A DNA stretch of 64,000 nt from Pseudomonadota bacterium (lineage in GTDB: Bacteria; Pseudomonadota; Alphaproteobacteria; Puniceispirillales; Marisalimonadaceae): assembly GCA_027625145.1 (NCBI GenBank), contig JAQBXK010000003.1:1-64000 (forward strand). Reading direction: 5' to 3'. The notes beneath the pieces were generated by a model. The model saw only the letters and a program-made list of their open reading frames with translations. It was not told the DNA's origin and did no database searches. The position numbers and the translations under genes were made by a program. Every line of letters begins with the position of its first letter. The stretch's first letter is position 1. Below, piece after piece: positions 10,427-20,533 of this stretch.

Positions 10427-12496
10427 ATGGGTAAGTTAGATCAAAACAATAATAAAAATAGGACTGACAAACATATCATGTTTTCTTTAAAATCTAACTT
10501 TACTCCTGCCGGTGACCAACCTTCTGCTATAAAGGAGTTAATTTCTGGGATAAAAAATAAAGAAAAAGATCAAGTTTTACTTGGTGTAACAGGTTCTGGA
10601 AAAACTTTTACTATGGCTCATGTCATAAATTCTTTAAATAGACCATCTTTATTAATGGCACCAAATAAAACTCTTGCAGCACAACTTTATGGGGAAATGA
10701 AAGATTTTTTTCCAGATAATGCCGTTGAATACTTTGTTTCATATTATGATTATTATCAACCAGAAGCATATGTTCCAAGGTCAGATACATTTATTGAAAA
10801 AGAATCTAGTATTAACGATCAAATTAATAGAATGCGCCATTCTGCTACTAGAGCTTTATTAGAAAGAAAGGATGTAATCATAGTAGCTTCTGTTTCATGT
10901 ATTTATGGAATTGGTTCTGTCGAAACATATTCACAAATGACTATTGAATTAAAAGAGGGCCAAGAAATTCCTCGTCAAAAGTTATTAAGGCAATTTACTG
11001 AATTACAATATAATAGAAATGACATGTCCTTTGTAAGAGGTACATTTCGTGTAAGGGGAGATATAATAGAAATATTTCCAGCTCATCTAGAAGCTGTTGC
11101 TTGGAGAATTACTTTATTTGGAGATGAAATTGAGAGTATGTTTGAAGTAGATTCGTTAACTGGAGAAAAGTTAGGAAAATTAAAAAATTTGAAAATTTAT
11201 GCAAATTCTCATTATGTGACGCCCAAGCCTACAATTAATAAAGCCATAAAATCTATAAAAAAAGAATTGAAAGACCATCTAGAAATTCTTTATGCAAATA
11301 ATAAACTTGTTGAAGCTCAAAGATTAGAACAAAGAACAAACTTTGATTTAGAAATGATGGAAGCTGCAGGCACATGTCCAGGCATAGAAAACTACAGCCG
11401 ATACTTATCTGGAAGGAACCCTGGAGAACCTCCGCCTACCCTTTTTGAGTATTTACCTGAGGACGCATTAGTTTTTACTGATGAAAGTCATGTGACAGTA
11501 AGTCAGATTGGAGCAATGTATAAAGGAGATTTTAGAAGAAAGTCAACTTTAAGTGAATATGGATTTAGGCTTCCGTCTTGTATGGATAATAGACCTTTAA
11601 AATTTGAAGAATGGGAAGCTTTCAGACCTCAGACAATTCATGTTTCAGCTACTCCAGGAGAATGGGAATTAAATAAAACAAGCGGTATTTTTGTTGAACA
11701 ATCAGTTCGACCTACAGGATTAATAGATCCAGAAATAATTATTAGACCAACAAAAACACAAGTAGATGATTTGATTAATGAGACAAAATTACAATCTAAA
11801 AAAGGGAATAGAGTTTTAATAACTACGCTAACAAAAAAAATGGCCGAAGCTTTGAGCGAATATATGTATGAGGCAGGCCTGAAAGTAAGATATATACATT
11901 CTGATGTCGACACCTTAGAGAGAATAGAAATAATTAGAGATCTTCGATTAGGTTTATTTGATGCTTTAATTGGAATAAATCTTCTCAGAGAAGGACTAGA
12001 CATTCCTGAGTGTGCACTTGTAGCAATACTCGATGCAGATAAAGAAGGTTTTTTACGTTCCAAAACATCTCTTATACAAACAATAGGCCGTGCAGCGAGA
12101 CATGTTGAAGGAAAGGTTATTTTATATGCAGATAGAATTACAGGCTCTATGCAGTATGCAATGGATGAAACTGAAAGAAGAAGAGTTAAACAAATTTCTT
12201 ATAATAAAGAAAATAATATCATTCCTACAACTATAATCAGCAAAATATCAGATGTATTAGCTGAATTACATAAAACTTCTGGCAATGAAGAAAATAAAAG
12301 CTCTCAATCTCCTGGTAAAAATATAAAACAGTCTATTGATGAATTACAAACTGAAATGGAAAAAGCTGCTAGTAATCTTGAGTTTGAAGAAGCAGCAAGA
12401 CTGAGAGATGAGTTAAAAAAGCTTCAGCAAAAAGAATTAGGTTTGATGATAGCCCCTAAGGAAAATTATAGATATAAGGCTCTTAAGAAAAAATAA
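10427..12496 (+). CDS. uvrB: Excinuclease ABC subunit B
   Basis: UvrB is the damage-verification helicase of nucleotide excision repair. The protein has Walker A GVTGSGKT, the beta-hairpin region [45 protein letters not shown], the C-terminal helicase motif QTIGRAARH and a final UVR motif ([24 protein letters not shown]). The annotated ATG gives a 17-residue polar leader before [17 protein letters not shown]; an internal ATG at 10478 gives a start closer to the short family form. An AGGA site at 10403 is rather far from either. uvrC follows 90 bases downstream. Confidence 0.97.
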   Translation: MGKLDQNNNKNRTDKHIMFSLKSNFTPAGDQPSAIKELISGIKNKEKDQVLLGVTGSGKTFTMAHVINSLNRPSLLMAPNKTLAAQLYGEMKDFFPDNAVEYFVSYYDYYQPEAYVPRSDTFIEKESSINDQINRMRHSATRALLERKDVIIVASVSCIYGIGSVETYSQMTIELKEGQEIPRQKLLRQFTELQYNRNDMSFVRGTFRVRGDIIEIFPAHLEAVAWRITLFGDEIESMFEVDSLTGEKLGKLKNLKIYANSHYVTPKPTINKAIKSIKKELKDHLEILYANNKLVEAQRLEQRTNFDLEMMEAAGTCPGIENYSRYLSGRNPGEPPPTLFEYLPEDALVFTDESHVTVSQIGAMYKGDFRRKSTLSEYGFRLPSCMDNRPLKFEEWEAFRPQTIHVSATPGEWELNKTSGIFVEQSVRPTGLIDPEIIIRPTKTQVDDLINETKLQSKKGNRVLITTLTKKMAEALSEYMYEAGLKVRYIHSDVDTLERIEIIRDLRLGLFDALIGINLLREGLDIPECALVAILDADKEGFLRSKTSLIQTIGRAARHVEGKVILYADRITGSMQYAMDETERRRVKQISYNKENNIIPTTIISKISDVLAELHKTSGNEENKSSQSPGKNIKQSIDELQTEMEKAASNLEFEEAARLRDELKKLQQKELGLMIAPKENYRYKALKKK

Positions 12497-12586
12497 TTTT
12501 TTATGTTTAAAATTATATAGCTAATCAAAACCATTTGAAGATAAACTTTAAATAAATTTAATTAATTGGATAATTGAGAATTTAAA

Positions 12587-14494
12587 ATGAGCTTAATTAA
12601 CTCCAAAAATAAATATTCATTAGAGACCGGAATAGAGGTTATAAAAAATGAATTAATAACAATTCCTAGTAAGCCTGGTGTTTACCAAATGATTGGAGAA
12701 AATGAAGAATATTTATATATAGGTAAAGCTAAAAACCTTAAAAATCGAGTTCATTTTTATACCCAACCAAAAAGATTGAATACAAGATTAACATATATGG
12801 TTAGTCATACAATTCGGATGGAAATTATTATTACATCATCTGAAATGGAAGCTTTGCTTCTAGAATCTAATTTAATTAAAAAATTTGAGCCTACTTTTAA
12901 TATTTTATTAAAAGATGATAAAAGTTTTAGCTCTATTTTATTAAGTTTGGACCATCCTTTTCCTCAATTGTCTGCTCATAGAGGAATTAGAAATAAAACA
13001 GGAAAATATTTTGGTCCTTTTGTTTCAAGAGGCACCGTTTATAAAACTATAGAAACACTTCAGAAAGCATTTTTACTAAGGACATGTAATGATAACATGT
13101 TTAACTCTAGAACAAGACCATGTTTACAATATCAAATTAAACGATGCAGCGCTCCATGTGTTAATTATATTTCAAACAATTTATATAATGAAAGTTTGAA
13201 ACTTGCAGAAAATTTTTTATCAGGAAACTCCAAGATTATAAAAGATAGTCTTATTCAACAAATGTATGACGCGTCAGACAATCAAAATTATGAAGCTGCA
13301 GCAATTTATAGAAATCGTCTTAAAGCATTAACTGAAGCAACTGCTCATCAAAATATTAATATACCAAATCTTAATGACGCAGACTTTCTGGTCTTAAAAA
13401 AAATTGATAATAAAGTTATTATTCAAATGAGTATAGTAAGAGGTGGCTGTAATTATGGATCAAAATCTTATTTTCCAAATATTGGAAAGAACCCAAATGA
13501 TATTATTGAAAATGAAGTTATGCAGGCATTTATTTGTCAATTTTACAATACAAATCAACCTCCATCGATGATAATAGTAAATCAATATCCCAAGGATAAA
13601 ATTTTAGTTGAACAATTACTTACAAAAAAATTAAATCTTAAAGTAAAAATTGAATGCCCTAAAAAAGGTAGAAAATTTGACGTACTTAACTTAGTGCTTA
13701 AAAATGCAAATGAGAGCTTAAATAGAAAAATTTTTGAGAAATCGTCTAATAAAAATAATATGAAAAAAATACAAGAGATATTTGATTTTAAAAATATTAT
13801 AAATAAAATCGAGGTTTATGATAACTCACATCATCAAGGGAACTCTCCAATTGGTGCTATGATTGCCTTTAACGAAGATGGGTTTTCTAAATCTTTATAT
13901 AGACGATACAATATTGAGACTAATTATTCTAAACAACCTCTGAATTATAGTAACAAGCTCAGAGGTAAAACCTCTATTACTAATAATAATGATTATGCTA
14001 TGATGCAAGAAGTAATAAGACGACGATTTTCAGGAAAAAACACTTCTAATTTTCCAGATTTATTAATAATAGATGGTGGCAAAGGTCACTTAAGCTCAGT
14101 TCTGTCTGTTCTAGCAGATTTAGATATAGATAATATTAGCGTTTTAGCTATTTCAAAAGGTAGAGAAAGAAATGCTGGGAGAGAACATTTCTTTACTGAA
14201 GAAAAAGATAATTTTAATTTTAATAAAGATGAACCAATATTATTTTTTCTTCAAAATTTAAGAGATGAAGTTCATAGATATGCAATCGCAGGACACCGAC
14301 TAAAAAGTAAAAAAGTATTGTTTAAAAACCCATTAGATGAAATTGATGGAATTGGAGCAACCAGAAAGAAAGCCCTTCTTGAAGAATTTGGGTCAGCTAA
14401 ATCTGTTGGTAATGCCGACTTAATAGATCTATTGAAAGTTACAGGAATAAGTGAAGCAATGGCAAAAAAAATATTTAATTATTTTAATGATTAG
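12587..14494 (+). CDS. uvrC: Excinuclease ABC subunit C
   Basis: UvrC makes both incisions in nucleotide excision repair. The GIY-YIG endonuclease domain begins at about residue 28 (PSKPGVYQMIGENEEYLYIGKAKNLKNRV). A cysteine cluster (RPCLQYQIKRCSAPC) and UVR motif (NYEAAAIYRNRLKAL) follow. The RNase H-like second nuclease domain has YDNSHHQGNSPIGAMIAF and LLIIDGGKGHLSS. A C-terminal helix-hairpin-helix pair (IDGIGATRKKALLEEFG, TGISEAMAKKIF) ends the 635-residue protein. It is in series with uvrB upstream and pgsA 83 bases downstream, the order usual in proteobacteria. Confidence 0.97.
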   Translation: MSLINSKNKYSLETGIEVIKNELITIPSKPGVYQMIGENEEYLYIGKAKNLKNRVHFYTQPKRLNTRLTYMVSHTIRMEIIITSSEMEALLLESNLIKKFEPTFNILLKDDKSFSSILLSLDHPFPQLSAHRGIRNKTGKYFGPFVSRGTVYKTIETLQKAFLLRTCNDNMFNSRTRPCLQYQIKRCSAPCVNYISNNLYNESLKLAENFLSGNSKIIKDSLIQQMYDASDNQNYEAAAIYRNRLKALTEATAHQNINIPNLNDADFLVLKKIDNKVIIQMSIVRGGCNYGSKSYFPNIGKNPNDIIENEVMQAFICQFYNTNQPPSMIIVNQYPKDKILVEQLLTKKLNLKVKIECPKKGRKFDVLNLVLKNANESLNRKIFEKSSNKNNMKKIQEIFDFKNIINKIEVYDNSHHQGNSPIGAMIAFNEDGFSKSLYRRYNIETNYSKQPLNYSNKLRGKTSITNNNDYAMMQEVIRRRFSGKNTSNFPDLLIIDGGKGHLSSVLSVLADLDIDNISVLAISKGRERNAGREHFFTEEKDNFNFNKDEPILFFLQNLRDEVHRYAIAGHRLKSKKVLFKNPLDEIDGIGATRKKALLEEFGSAKSVGNADLIDLLKVTGISEAMAKKIFNYFND

Positions 14495-14577
14495 TAAATA
14501 TTAATAAATTCTTAACTATATTTAAATTAATTAATAAAGTAATAATTTAAAATAAATTTTAAGTTCAAGGATTAATA

Positions 14578-15171
14578 ATGCAAGATAGCAATATAATAAT
14601 AAAAGCTATTCCTAATAGTTTAACAATTTTCAGATGTGTTGCTGCAATAATATTACCTTTACTAATTATTTACGGAGGTGAGCTAGGTGCTCGTATAGCT
14701 CCAGTTTTGTTAATACTAGCTGGATTAAGTGATTTCCTGGATGGATTCTATGCTAGGAAATATAACGTTGTTACAAATTTTGGTAAAATAATAGATCCTA
14801 TAGCAGACAAACTTTTAGTAATTAGTGTTTTGTTAGCATTAGCCTCTGACCATATGCTTAGTTATGATTTTGCATTTATTCCAGCATTGGCAATTGTATT
14901 AAGAGAAATTTTTATTTCAGGTTTAAGAGAAAATATAGCCTGTTATAATTTTTCTATAAACGTATCAAACTTAGCAAAATGGAAAACTACAATTCAATTA
15001 ATTGCTTGTGGTAGTTTTTTAGTATGGCGTTCCGAACAATTTTTATATCAAATAGATATTATAGCTTGGATTTCTCATATTTTGTTATGGCTTGCAGCTA
15101 TAATAACTATTATAACTGGATTAGAGTATATATTAAAAGCAAGATCATGTTTTAAAGAGCAAAACAATTAA
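14578..15171 (+). CDS. pgsA: CDP-diacylglycerol-glycerol-3-phosphate phosphatidyltransferase
   Basis: PgsA makes phosphatidylglycerol phosphate at the inner membrane, the first committed step to PG and cardiolipin. The CDP-alcohol phosphotransferase motif D-G-(2)-A-R-(8)-G-(3)-D-(3)-D is visible from residue about 53: SDFLDGFYARKYNVVTNFGKIIDPIADK. Four or more hydrophobic membrane spans surround it. The 197-residue length is normal. AAGGA sits 8 bases before the ATG. It is co-oriented with uvrC upstream and with moaD 9 bases downstream; uvrC-pgsA-moaD-moaE is a conserved proteobacterial run. Confidence 0.95.
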   Translation: MQDSNIIIKAIPNSLTIFRCVAAIILPLLIIYGGELGARIAPVLLILAGLSDFLDGFYARKYNVVTNFGKIIDPIADKLLVISVLLALASDHMLSYDFAFIPALAIVLREIFISGLRENIACYNFSINVSNLAKWKTTIQLIACGSFLVWRSEQFLYQIDIIAWISHILLWLAAIITIITGLEYILKARSCFKEQNN

Positions 15172-15180
15172 GGATGGATA

Positions 15181-15432
15181 ATGATAATAAAATATTTTTC
15201 TTGGATAAGAGAACATGTTGGAAAATCTGAAGAAGAAATTAACTTGCCTGAAAGTGTTATTACGATAGATGACCTAATAAATTATTTAATTTCTGTAAAT
15301 GAAGTTTATAAAATAGCTTTTTTAAAAAGAGATCTTATAAAAATTGCTGTGAATAAGTCATATTCATCTGCTGGCACAAAAATTAATGACAAAGATGAAA
15401 TAGCCTTTTTCCCTCCTGTAACTGGTGGGTAG
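15181..15432 (+). CDS. moaD: Molybdopterin synthase sulfur-carrier subunit
   Basis: MoaD is the ubiquitin-like sulfur carrier of molybdopterin synthase. The 83 residues have the beta-grasp layout (IIKYFSWIREHVGKSEEEINLP) and end in the obligatory C-terminal Gly-Gly within FFPPVTGG, which is adenylated and thiocarboxylated. An AAGGATGG ribosome site precedes the ATG. The stop codon is directly followed by the moaE ATG, so the two synthase subunits are translationally coupled. It supplies cofactor for molybdoenzymes such as the MsrP encoded at 8109. Confidence 0.95.
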   Translation: MIIKYFSWIREHVGKSEEEINLPESVITIDDLINYLISVNEVYKIAFLKRDLIKIAVNKSYSSAGTKINDKDEIAFFPPVTGG

Positions 15433-15915
15433 ATGAAAAAAATAGAATCAGTTTTAATTAAAATTAAAATTCAAAATAGTGATTTTGATGTTTCTAAAGA
15501 AACAAAACAACTTAATATTAACAAACCAGGCGCAATTGTAAATTTCATTGGTATTGTAAGAGGTATTGACGATAAAACTCATGAAAAAATTTACTCCATG
15601 ACACTGGAACACTATCCAGGAATGACCGAAGCAGAAATAGAAACTATTCTACGTGATGCATCAAAAAGATGGAAAATTTCTGCCATAACAGTAATTCATA
15701 GAGTTGGCAAACTATTCTCATCAGATCAAATTGTGTTTGTTGGGGTCGCATCAAAGCATAGACAGAATGCTTTTGATGCATGTAATTACATTATGGACTG
15801 GTTAAAAAATAAGGCCCCTTTTTGGAAAATAGAAGAAAGTTCCAAAGAAAAAAAATGGGTAAAATTCAATGTATCTGATGATGATGCCCTTAAAAAATGG
15901 ACTGAAGGTAAGTGA
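15433..15915 (+). CDS. moaE: Molybdopterin synthase catalytic subunit
   Basis: MoaE transfers sulfur from MoaD to precursor Z to make molybdopterin. Family landmarks are GAIVNFIGIVRG near residue 35, LEHYPGMTEAEI near 68, the VIHRVGKLFSSDQIVFVGVAS stretch, the HRQNAFDACNYIMDWLK segment and the catalytic-lysine region KNKAPFWKIE. The 160-residue length is normal. It starts immediately after the moaD stop, and GGTGGG at the moaD end can serve as its ribosome site. It ends two bases short of the convergent ilvE gene, with no terminator visible between them. Confidence 0.96.
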   Translation: MKKIESVLIKIKIQNSDFDVSKETKQLNINKPGAIVNFIGIVRGIDDKTHEKIYSMTLEHYPGMTEAEIETILRDASKRWKISAITVIHRVGKLFSSDQIVFVGVASKHRQNAFDACNYIMDWLKNKAPFWKIEESSKEKKWVKFNVSDDDALKKWTEGK

Positions 15916-15917
15916 AA

Positions 15918-16796
15918 TTAATTTCTATTTACTAATTTTGAATAAGCCTCAGTCAACTGCAAACACACATTTCCAGGGATAAATTTATAATTACCTATTT
16001 CTCGAACGGGGGTAACTTCAGCAGCAGTCCCTGTTAAAAAACATTCCTCTGCATTTTCCATTTCTTCAGGCATTATTTTTCTTTCAATAGTTTCAATTCC
16101 AAGATTTTTGGCAACTTTAATCACTGTCCTTCTTGTTATACCGTCTAAAAAACAATCCGGCAAAGGTGTGTGAAGTTTTCCATCTGACATTTTAAAAAAT
16201 ATATTCGCACCGGTTGCTTCTGCAATTTGTCCTCTATAGTCTAACATAAGGGCATCGCTATATCCCTTAGACTCTGCTTCATGCTTAGAAAGTGTACATA
16301 TCATATATAATCCTGATGCTTTTGCTTGTACAGGGCCACAATCAGGACTTGGACGCTTCCATTTAGCAATATCAAGTTTAATGCCTTGCATTTTTTGTTC
16401 AGGATCAAAATAACTTGGCCATTCCCAAACGGCAATAGCTACATTAATTTTTGTAGTCTGAGCTGAAACAGCCATCATTTCACTGCCTCTCCAGACGACA
16501 GGCCTTACGTATGCATCTTGTAATGAGTTTTCTATCAATAATTTATCTTTAGCTTCTAGAATTTCCTTTTTTGTAAATGGAATATCCATATCTAAAGTTA
16601 GTGCTGAGTTAAACAATCTGTCTGTATGTTCTTCACTTGCGAAGATTTTACCTTTATATGCCCTTTCCCCTTCAAAAACACAACTTGCATAATGTAAGCC
16701 GTGATTAAGCACGTGAATATTAGCTGTTTTCCAATCAACAATATTACCATTATACCATATGTAACCTTCTCTATTATCAAAAGACATATTAACCAA
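15918..16796 (-). CDS. ilvE: Branched-chain-amino-acid aminotransferase
   Basis: IlvE is a fold-type IV PLP enzyme that makes valine, leucine and isoleucine from their keto acids. It has YIWYNGNIVDWKTANIHVLNHGLHYASCVFEGERAY at the N-terminus, the PLP Lys in VQAKASGLYMICTLSKHEA, the LDYRGQIAEATGANIFF loop, and FLTGTAAEVTPVREIGNY near the C-terminus. I place the start at the TTG at 16796: a GGAGG ribosome site lies 8 bases upstream of it. The longer GTG start at 16811 would put that site inside the gene; ATG 16787 is also possible. It is divergent from ompR. Confidence 0.93.
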   Translation of the reverse strand: MVNMSFDNREGYIWYNGNIVDWKTANIHVLNHGLHYASCVFEGERAYKGKIFASEEHTDRLFNSALTLDMDIPFTKKEILEAKDKLLIENSLQDAYVRPVVWRGSEMMAVSAQTTKINVAIAVWEWPSYFDPEQKMQGIKLDIAKWKRPSPDCGPVQAKASGLYMICTLSKHEAESKGYSDALMLDYRGQIAEATGANIFFKMSDGKLHTPLPDCFLDGITRRTVIKVAKNLGIETIERKIMPEEMENAEECFLTGTAAEVTPVREIGNYKFIPGNVCLQLTEAYSKLVNRN

Positions 16797-16981
16797 ACAC
16801 TTTTCCTCCACAATTACTGATTTATATATTAAGCAATATAATCCACATTATTAGAAAAGAAACAAATATTTAGAAAAAATATGTTAAAATTAAAAAATTA
16901 AATAATTTTAAATCGTGTCTAACTTGTTAATGTAATTTTTGTATATAATAATTTGTATAATATTTAAAATTGGTAATAAAA

Positions 16982-17704
16982 ATGAGTAATCAAGATAATA
17001 AAAATATCAATTTTCATATTTTAGTCATTGATGATGATCAAAAATTAAGAGCTTTACTTAGAAAATTTTTAGAAAATAATGGTTTTAGAGTTTCAGATGC
17101 AGAAGATACAAATCAAGCAAAAAAAATAATGAAAAGTATAATTTTTGACTTATTAGTAATAGATGTAATGATGCCAGGACAAAATGGTCTTGATTTTTTA
17201 AAAGAAATTAGAATAAAAAATAATGTACCTGCATTAATGCTTACAGCGATGTCATCCCCTGAAAACAGGCTTGATGGCCTTGAAATTGGCGCTGATGATT
17301 ATATGACTAAACCTTTTGAGCCTAGAGAGTTGTTACTCAGAATACAAAATATTTTAAAGAGATTTATTCCTTCAATAACAAAAAACAATAACAATGATCA
17401 AATTAAATTTGGCCCATTTTTATTTAATTATAATACCTTAAACCTATATAAAAACGGTGAATCCGTTCACTTGACCACATCAGAACAAAAATTGCTAAAT
17501 TGTTTTGCAAAGGCACCTAATAAAGCTTTATCTAGAGATAATATTAACAAACTACTTGGAGGTTATATGGAAACTCGTTCTATTGACGTTTCAGTTGTAA
17601 GAATACGACGTAAAATAGAAGAAGACCAAAAGTATCCTATATATTTGCAAACTGTAAGGGGCGTTGGATGGATGCTACAAACTCATGAAGATAAAGGTAG
17701 TTAA
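16982..17704 (+). CDS. ompR: OmpR-family response regulator
   Basis: This is a two-domain response regulator of about 240 residues. The receiver domain has the acidic pair in VIDDDQKLRALLRKFL, the phosphoacceptor Asp61 in LLVIDVMMPGQNG, and the conserved Lys in GADDYMTKPFEPREL. The winged-helix OmpR/PhoB DNA-binding domain follows (LTTSEQKLLNCFAKAPNKALSRD, ETRSIDVSVVRIRRKIEED, YLQTVRGVGWML). I prefer ATG 16982; a TTG at 16970 would add four residues. The sensor kinase gene starts 20 bases downstream. The pairing and the kinase H-box type support the OmpR name; the stimulus is unknown. Confidence 0.92.
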   Translation: MSNQDNKNINFHILVIDDDQKLRALLRKFLENNGFRVSDAEDTNQAKKIMKSIIFDLLVIDVMMPGQNGLDFLKEIRIKNNVPALMLTAMSSPENRLDGLEIGADDYMTKPFEPRELLLRIQNILKRFIPSITKNNNNDQIKFGPFLFNYNTLNLYKNGESVHLTTSEQKLLNCFAKAPNKALSRDNINKLLGGYMETRSIDVSVVRIRRKIEEDQKYPIYLQTVRGVGWMLQTHEDKGS

Positions 17705-17724
17705 TTGATATTAGAGAATAACTT

Positions 17725-19035
17725 ATGAGATTAAGAAACGTAACGCCTAAAAGTCTATTTGGCAGAATGTTAGCAATTATTCTTGTCCCTATGATACTAG
17801 TTCAAATTATTTCTGTTTCAATTTTTTATGAAAGACATTGGGATTGGGTTTCACGACATATGTCTAAGAGCTTAGCAGAAGATCTTGGTTTATTAATTGA
17901 TGAATTGGGAAACACTCCATCTAAAGATCAAAGAGCTTTATCTGCAAGTAGAGCACGGCAATATTTTGATATAATTTTTTATTGGCTTGATAAAGGTATA
18001 TTAAAACCTAATCAATCATTTGATTTAAGATTTAAAAATTTTCGTACCGCATTACAAACAAGAATAAAAGAACCTTTTTATCTATCAAAAATAGAGAATT
18101 CATCACAATTTTATGTTGATATTCAACTTGCTAATGGAATAGTCAGGATGAATATTGATAATAAAAGACTATTTGTTCCAACTGGAACTACATTTATAAT
18201 ATGGTCTGTGGGATCATCGATTATTCTTTTTTCCATAGCCATTATTTTTCTAAGAAGGCAAGTAAGACCAATAATTAGATTAGCTAATGCAGCTAGACAG
18301 ATAGGGTTTGGACGTGAAGTAAGTAATTATAATATTGAAGGAGCAACAGAAATTAGACTAGCAGGAAGAGCCTTTCAATCTATGCGACATAGAATAAATA
18401 AACAAATTTCAGAGAGAACTTCCCTATTAGCAGGAGTAAGTCATGATCTAAAAACGCCTCTTACTAGAATGCGCTTACAATTAGAAATGTTAGATTCTAA
18501 TCAAGATATTAAAAAAGATTTTGAAAATGAGTTGTTAGAATTGGAGAATATGATTGATGGATATTTAGAATTTGCTCGCAATGAAAGAGAAGAAGAAATG
18601 GTTGATGCAAGTTTATTTAAATTATTACAACAAGCAGCAAAGTCTTCAGATCCAGATGGCAAATATATATTTATAGCCTCCCCTCCAGAAAAACTTCCTA
18701 TCTTTCCAATTCAAGTTCAATCAATAAGAAGAGCACTTATTAATTTATTGACTAATTCAACACGCTATGCAAGTAAAACGAATGTTCAAATGCAAATTTT
18801 TGACGATCATAGTGAAATAATTATTGATGATAATGGCCCTGGCATTCCAAGAGATAAGAGAGATGAAGTTGTTCTCCCTTTTATAAGATTAGAAAATTCT
18901 CGAAATACAAAAACTGGAGGCACAGGATTAGGATTATCAATTGCAAAAAATGCTGCTCTTTCTCATGGCGGAGAGCTTATTCTTGAAGATAGTCCTCTCG
19001 GAGGCCTAAGAGTGCGTTTTTTATTACCATTATAG
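17725..19035 (+). CDS. envZ: EnvZ-type sensor histidine kinase
   Basis: This is a 436-residue membrane sensor kinase. A first membrane span lies near residues 15-35 and a second near 155-177, enclosing a periplasmic region of about 120 residues. HAMP follows, then the H-box with phospho-His240 in LLAGVSHDLKTPLTRMRLQL, which is EnvZ-like. The ATPase domain has the N-box RRALINLLTNSTRYA, G1 IIDDNGPGIP and G2 TGGTGLGLSIAKNAALSHGG. It is encoded with its probable partner OmpR. It converges on the TetR-like gene, with 10 bases between stop codons. Confidence 0.94.
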   Translation: MRLRNVTPKSLFGRMLAIILVPMILVQIISVSIFYERHWDWVSRHMSKSLAEDLGLLIDELGNTPSKDQRALSASRARQYFDIIFYWLDKGILKPNQSFDLRFKNFRTALQTRIKEPFYLSKIENSSQFYVDIQLANGIVRMNIDNKRLFVPTGTTFIIWSVGSSIILFSIAIIFLRRQVRPIIRLANAARQIGFGREVSNYNIEGATEIRLAGRAFQSMRHRINKQISERTSLLAGVSHDLKTPLTRMRLQLEMLDSNQDIKKDFENELLELENMIDGYLEFARNEREEEMVDASLFKLLQQAAKSSDPDGKYIFIASPPEKLPIFPIQVQSIRRALINLLTNSTRYASKTNVQMQIFDDHSEIIIDDNGPGIPRDKRDEVVLPFIRLENSRNTKTGGTGLGLSIAKNAALSHGGELILEDSPLGGLRVRFLLPL

Positions 19036-19045
19036 TTTTCTAATT

Positions 19046-19654
19046 CTATTTTTTTATAATACCAAACATGTAACCTAAATCTTCAATTTCATGAAGATAT
19101 TGATCCAAATACCTAATAGTAGCATCTAAATTAGAGTTTTCTTCTTTTAAAAAAACATCAACCGTTCTGGAGTAAACTAAATTCAAAGCAACTGATTTTA
19201 ATAATAATTTACACTTGTTTTCACTACCTTCAACTATATTTAACAAGTCAAACATAAAAGATTGATTGTTCTTAAATAATTGGCAAAAAAATTTGGCTCT
19301 TAAATCAAAACCTTCACTTAATATTTTAAATATTGGCTGATACGATAAATATTTATCAAATCTTAAAATTATACCTTCAAGTATTTTTTCATATACATTA
19401 GAAACAGTATCATATGATATTTCTTCTTTAAATTCTTTTAAAGTTTCTTCGTCTAGTTTTGCTAAAAGTATTTTTAAAAAAAAAACATTATAATCCCTTT
19501 GAAATTTAGGAAGAACCGCTTCAGCATCTTCCATAGAGATCTTGCTTAATTTACATAATTCATCAATATTGATTTCAGTCTTAAATCTTTTTTTTATAAT
19601 TGAGAAATACACTTCACATAGATTTAATTTAATTTCTGACAATTTATTTTTCAT
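19046..19654 (-). CDS. TetR/COQ9-like helical protein
   Basis: This 202-residue, all-helical protein has a TetR-like N-terminal helix-turn-helix pattern (INIDELCKLSKISMEDAEAVLPKFQRD, about residues 28-54) and a long helical C-terminal part ending LDATIRYLDQYLHEIEDLGYMFG. That ending resembles TetR-family proteins of the COQ9-like group found in alphaproteobacteria. It could be a transcriptional regulator or a COQ9-type lipid-binding factor. The nearby ubiK gene, two genes on, makes a ubiquinone link worth considering, but that is inference from position. It sits 13 bases downstream of proC on the same strand. Confidence 0.6.
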   Translation of the reverse strand: MKNKLSEIKLNLCEVYFSIIKKRFKTEINIDELCKLSKISMEDAEAVLPKFQRDYNVFFLKILLAKLDEETLKEFKEEISYDTVSNVYEKILEGIILRFDKYLSYQPIFKILSEGFDLRAKFFCQLFKNNQSFMFDLLNIVEGSENKCKLLLKSVALNLVYSRTVDVFLKEENSNLDATIRYLDQYLHEIEDLGYMFGIIKK

Positions 19655-19667
19655 TTCAAATATAGAT

Positions 19668-20492
19668 TTAATTATTTGAGTTTAAATTTTGTGCTCTTTT
19701 TTTTGCAAGGTCAATCGTCGACTTTAATAATGGAAACAACCCAGTTTGAGGACACATTAGTTTTTCTAAAGCAGCTTCTGTAGTCCCAGCAGGACTAGTA
19801 ACGTTTTGCCTTAATGTTTTTGGATCAATGTTAGTTGCATCTAATAATTGTGCCGATCCAATCAAAGTTTCTAATGCCAAAAGCTTAGCATCTTTTTCTT
19901 CTAAACCCTCATCTTTTGCTATTTGTGCAAGAACTTCAACGAAATAAAATACATAAGCAGGACCAGACCCAGAAATAGAAGTTACTACATCAATTAATGT
20001 CTCAGAATTTAGAAATACAGTTTTACCAATTGAACTCAATAATTTGTAAGCTTCACTCTTTTCTAATTCTGTTACATTATCAGTTTTACAATAACCCGTA
20101 ATTCCTCTACCAACAGATGCTGGCGTGTTAGGCATAGCTCTTATAATTTTTATATTTTTATTAAGACTTTTTTGAAACCATCTAAATGATAAACCAGCAG
20201 CTATTGATATAAAAAGCGTATTTTGATTATAGGTCTCACAAATTTGTTTTATTGTTAATGACATTTGTTGAGGTTTAACTGCCAAAAAAATTATATCTAA
20301 ATTTTTAATATTTGTAATAGTTAACAATTCTTTAATATCTTTAAATGATTGAAATCCATCAATTAAAGCTTGTTTTTTTAGTGTTTCTTCTTTTTCTATA
20401 ATTAGAAAATTAAAATCAATTTTAGATGATTTCCAACCTTTAGCTAAAGAGGAACCCATTTTTCCATATCCAAATAAAATTACATTTTTCAT
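19668..20492 (-). CDS. proC: Pyrroline-5-carboxylate reductase
   Basis: ProC reduces pyrroline-5-carboxylate to proline with NAD(P)H. The N-terminal Rossmann motif is LFGYGKMGSSLAKGW (residues 6-20). IFLAVKPQQ and the IRAMPNTPASVGRGITGY signature follow, and the C-terminal dimerisation domain carries SGSGPAYVFYFVEVLA and the substrate-loop sequence RQNVTSPAGTTEAALEKL. The 274-residue length is normal. It follows the YbjN gene by 41 bases on the same strand; a ubiK-ybjN-proC order is common in alphaproteobacteria. Confidence 0.95.
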   Translation of the reverse strand: MKNVILFGYGKMGSSLAKGWKSSKIDFNFLIIEKEETLKKQALIDGFQSFKDIKELLTITNIKNLDIIFLAVKPQQMSLTIKQICETYNQNTLFISIAAGLSFRWFQKSLNKNIKIIRAMPNTPASVGRGITGYCKTDNVTELEKSEAYKLLSSIGKTVFLNSETLIDVVTSISGSGPAYVFYFVEVLAQIAKDEGLEEKDAKLLALETLIGSAQLLDATNIDPKTLRQNVTSPAGTTEAALEKLMCPQTGLFPLLKSTIDLAKKRAQNLNSNN

Positions 20493-20533
20493 TTTTATTT
20501 CCCTAATTCAAAAATAGAACAAATTAATTATAA

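Noticed and set aside
11638-12063. A 141-codon minus-strand frame within uvrB
   Set aside because: Antisense to conserved helicase motifs of uvrB; no ribosome site or recognisable domain.
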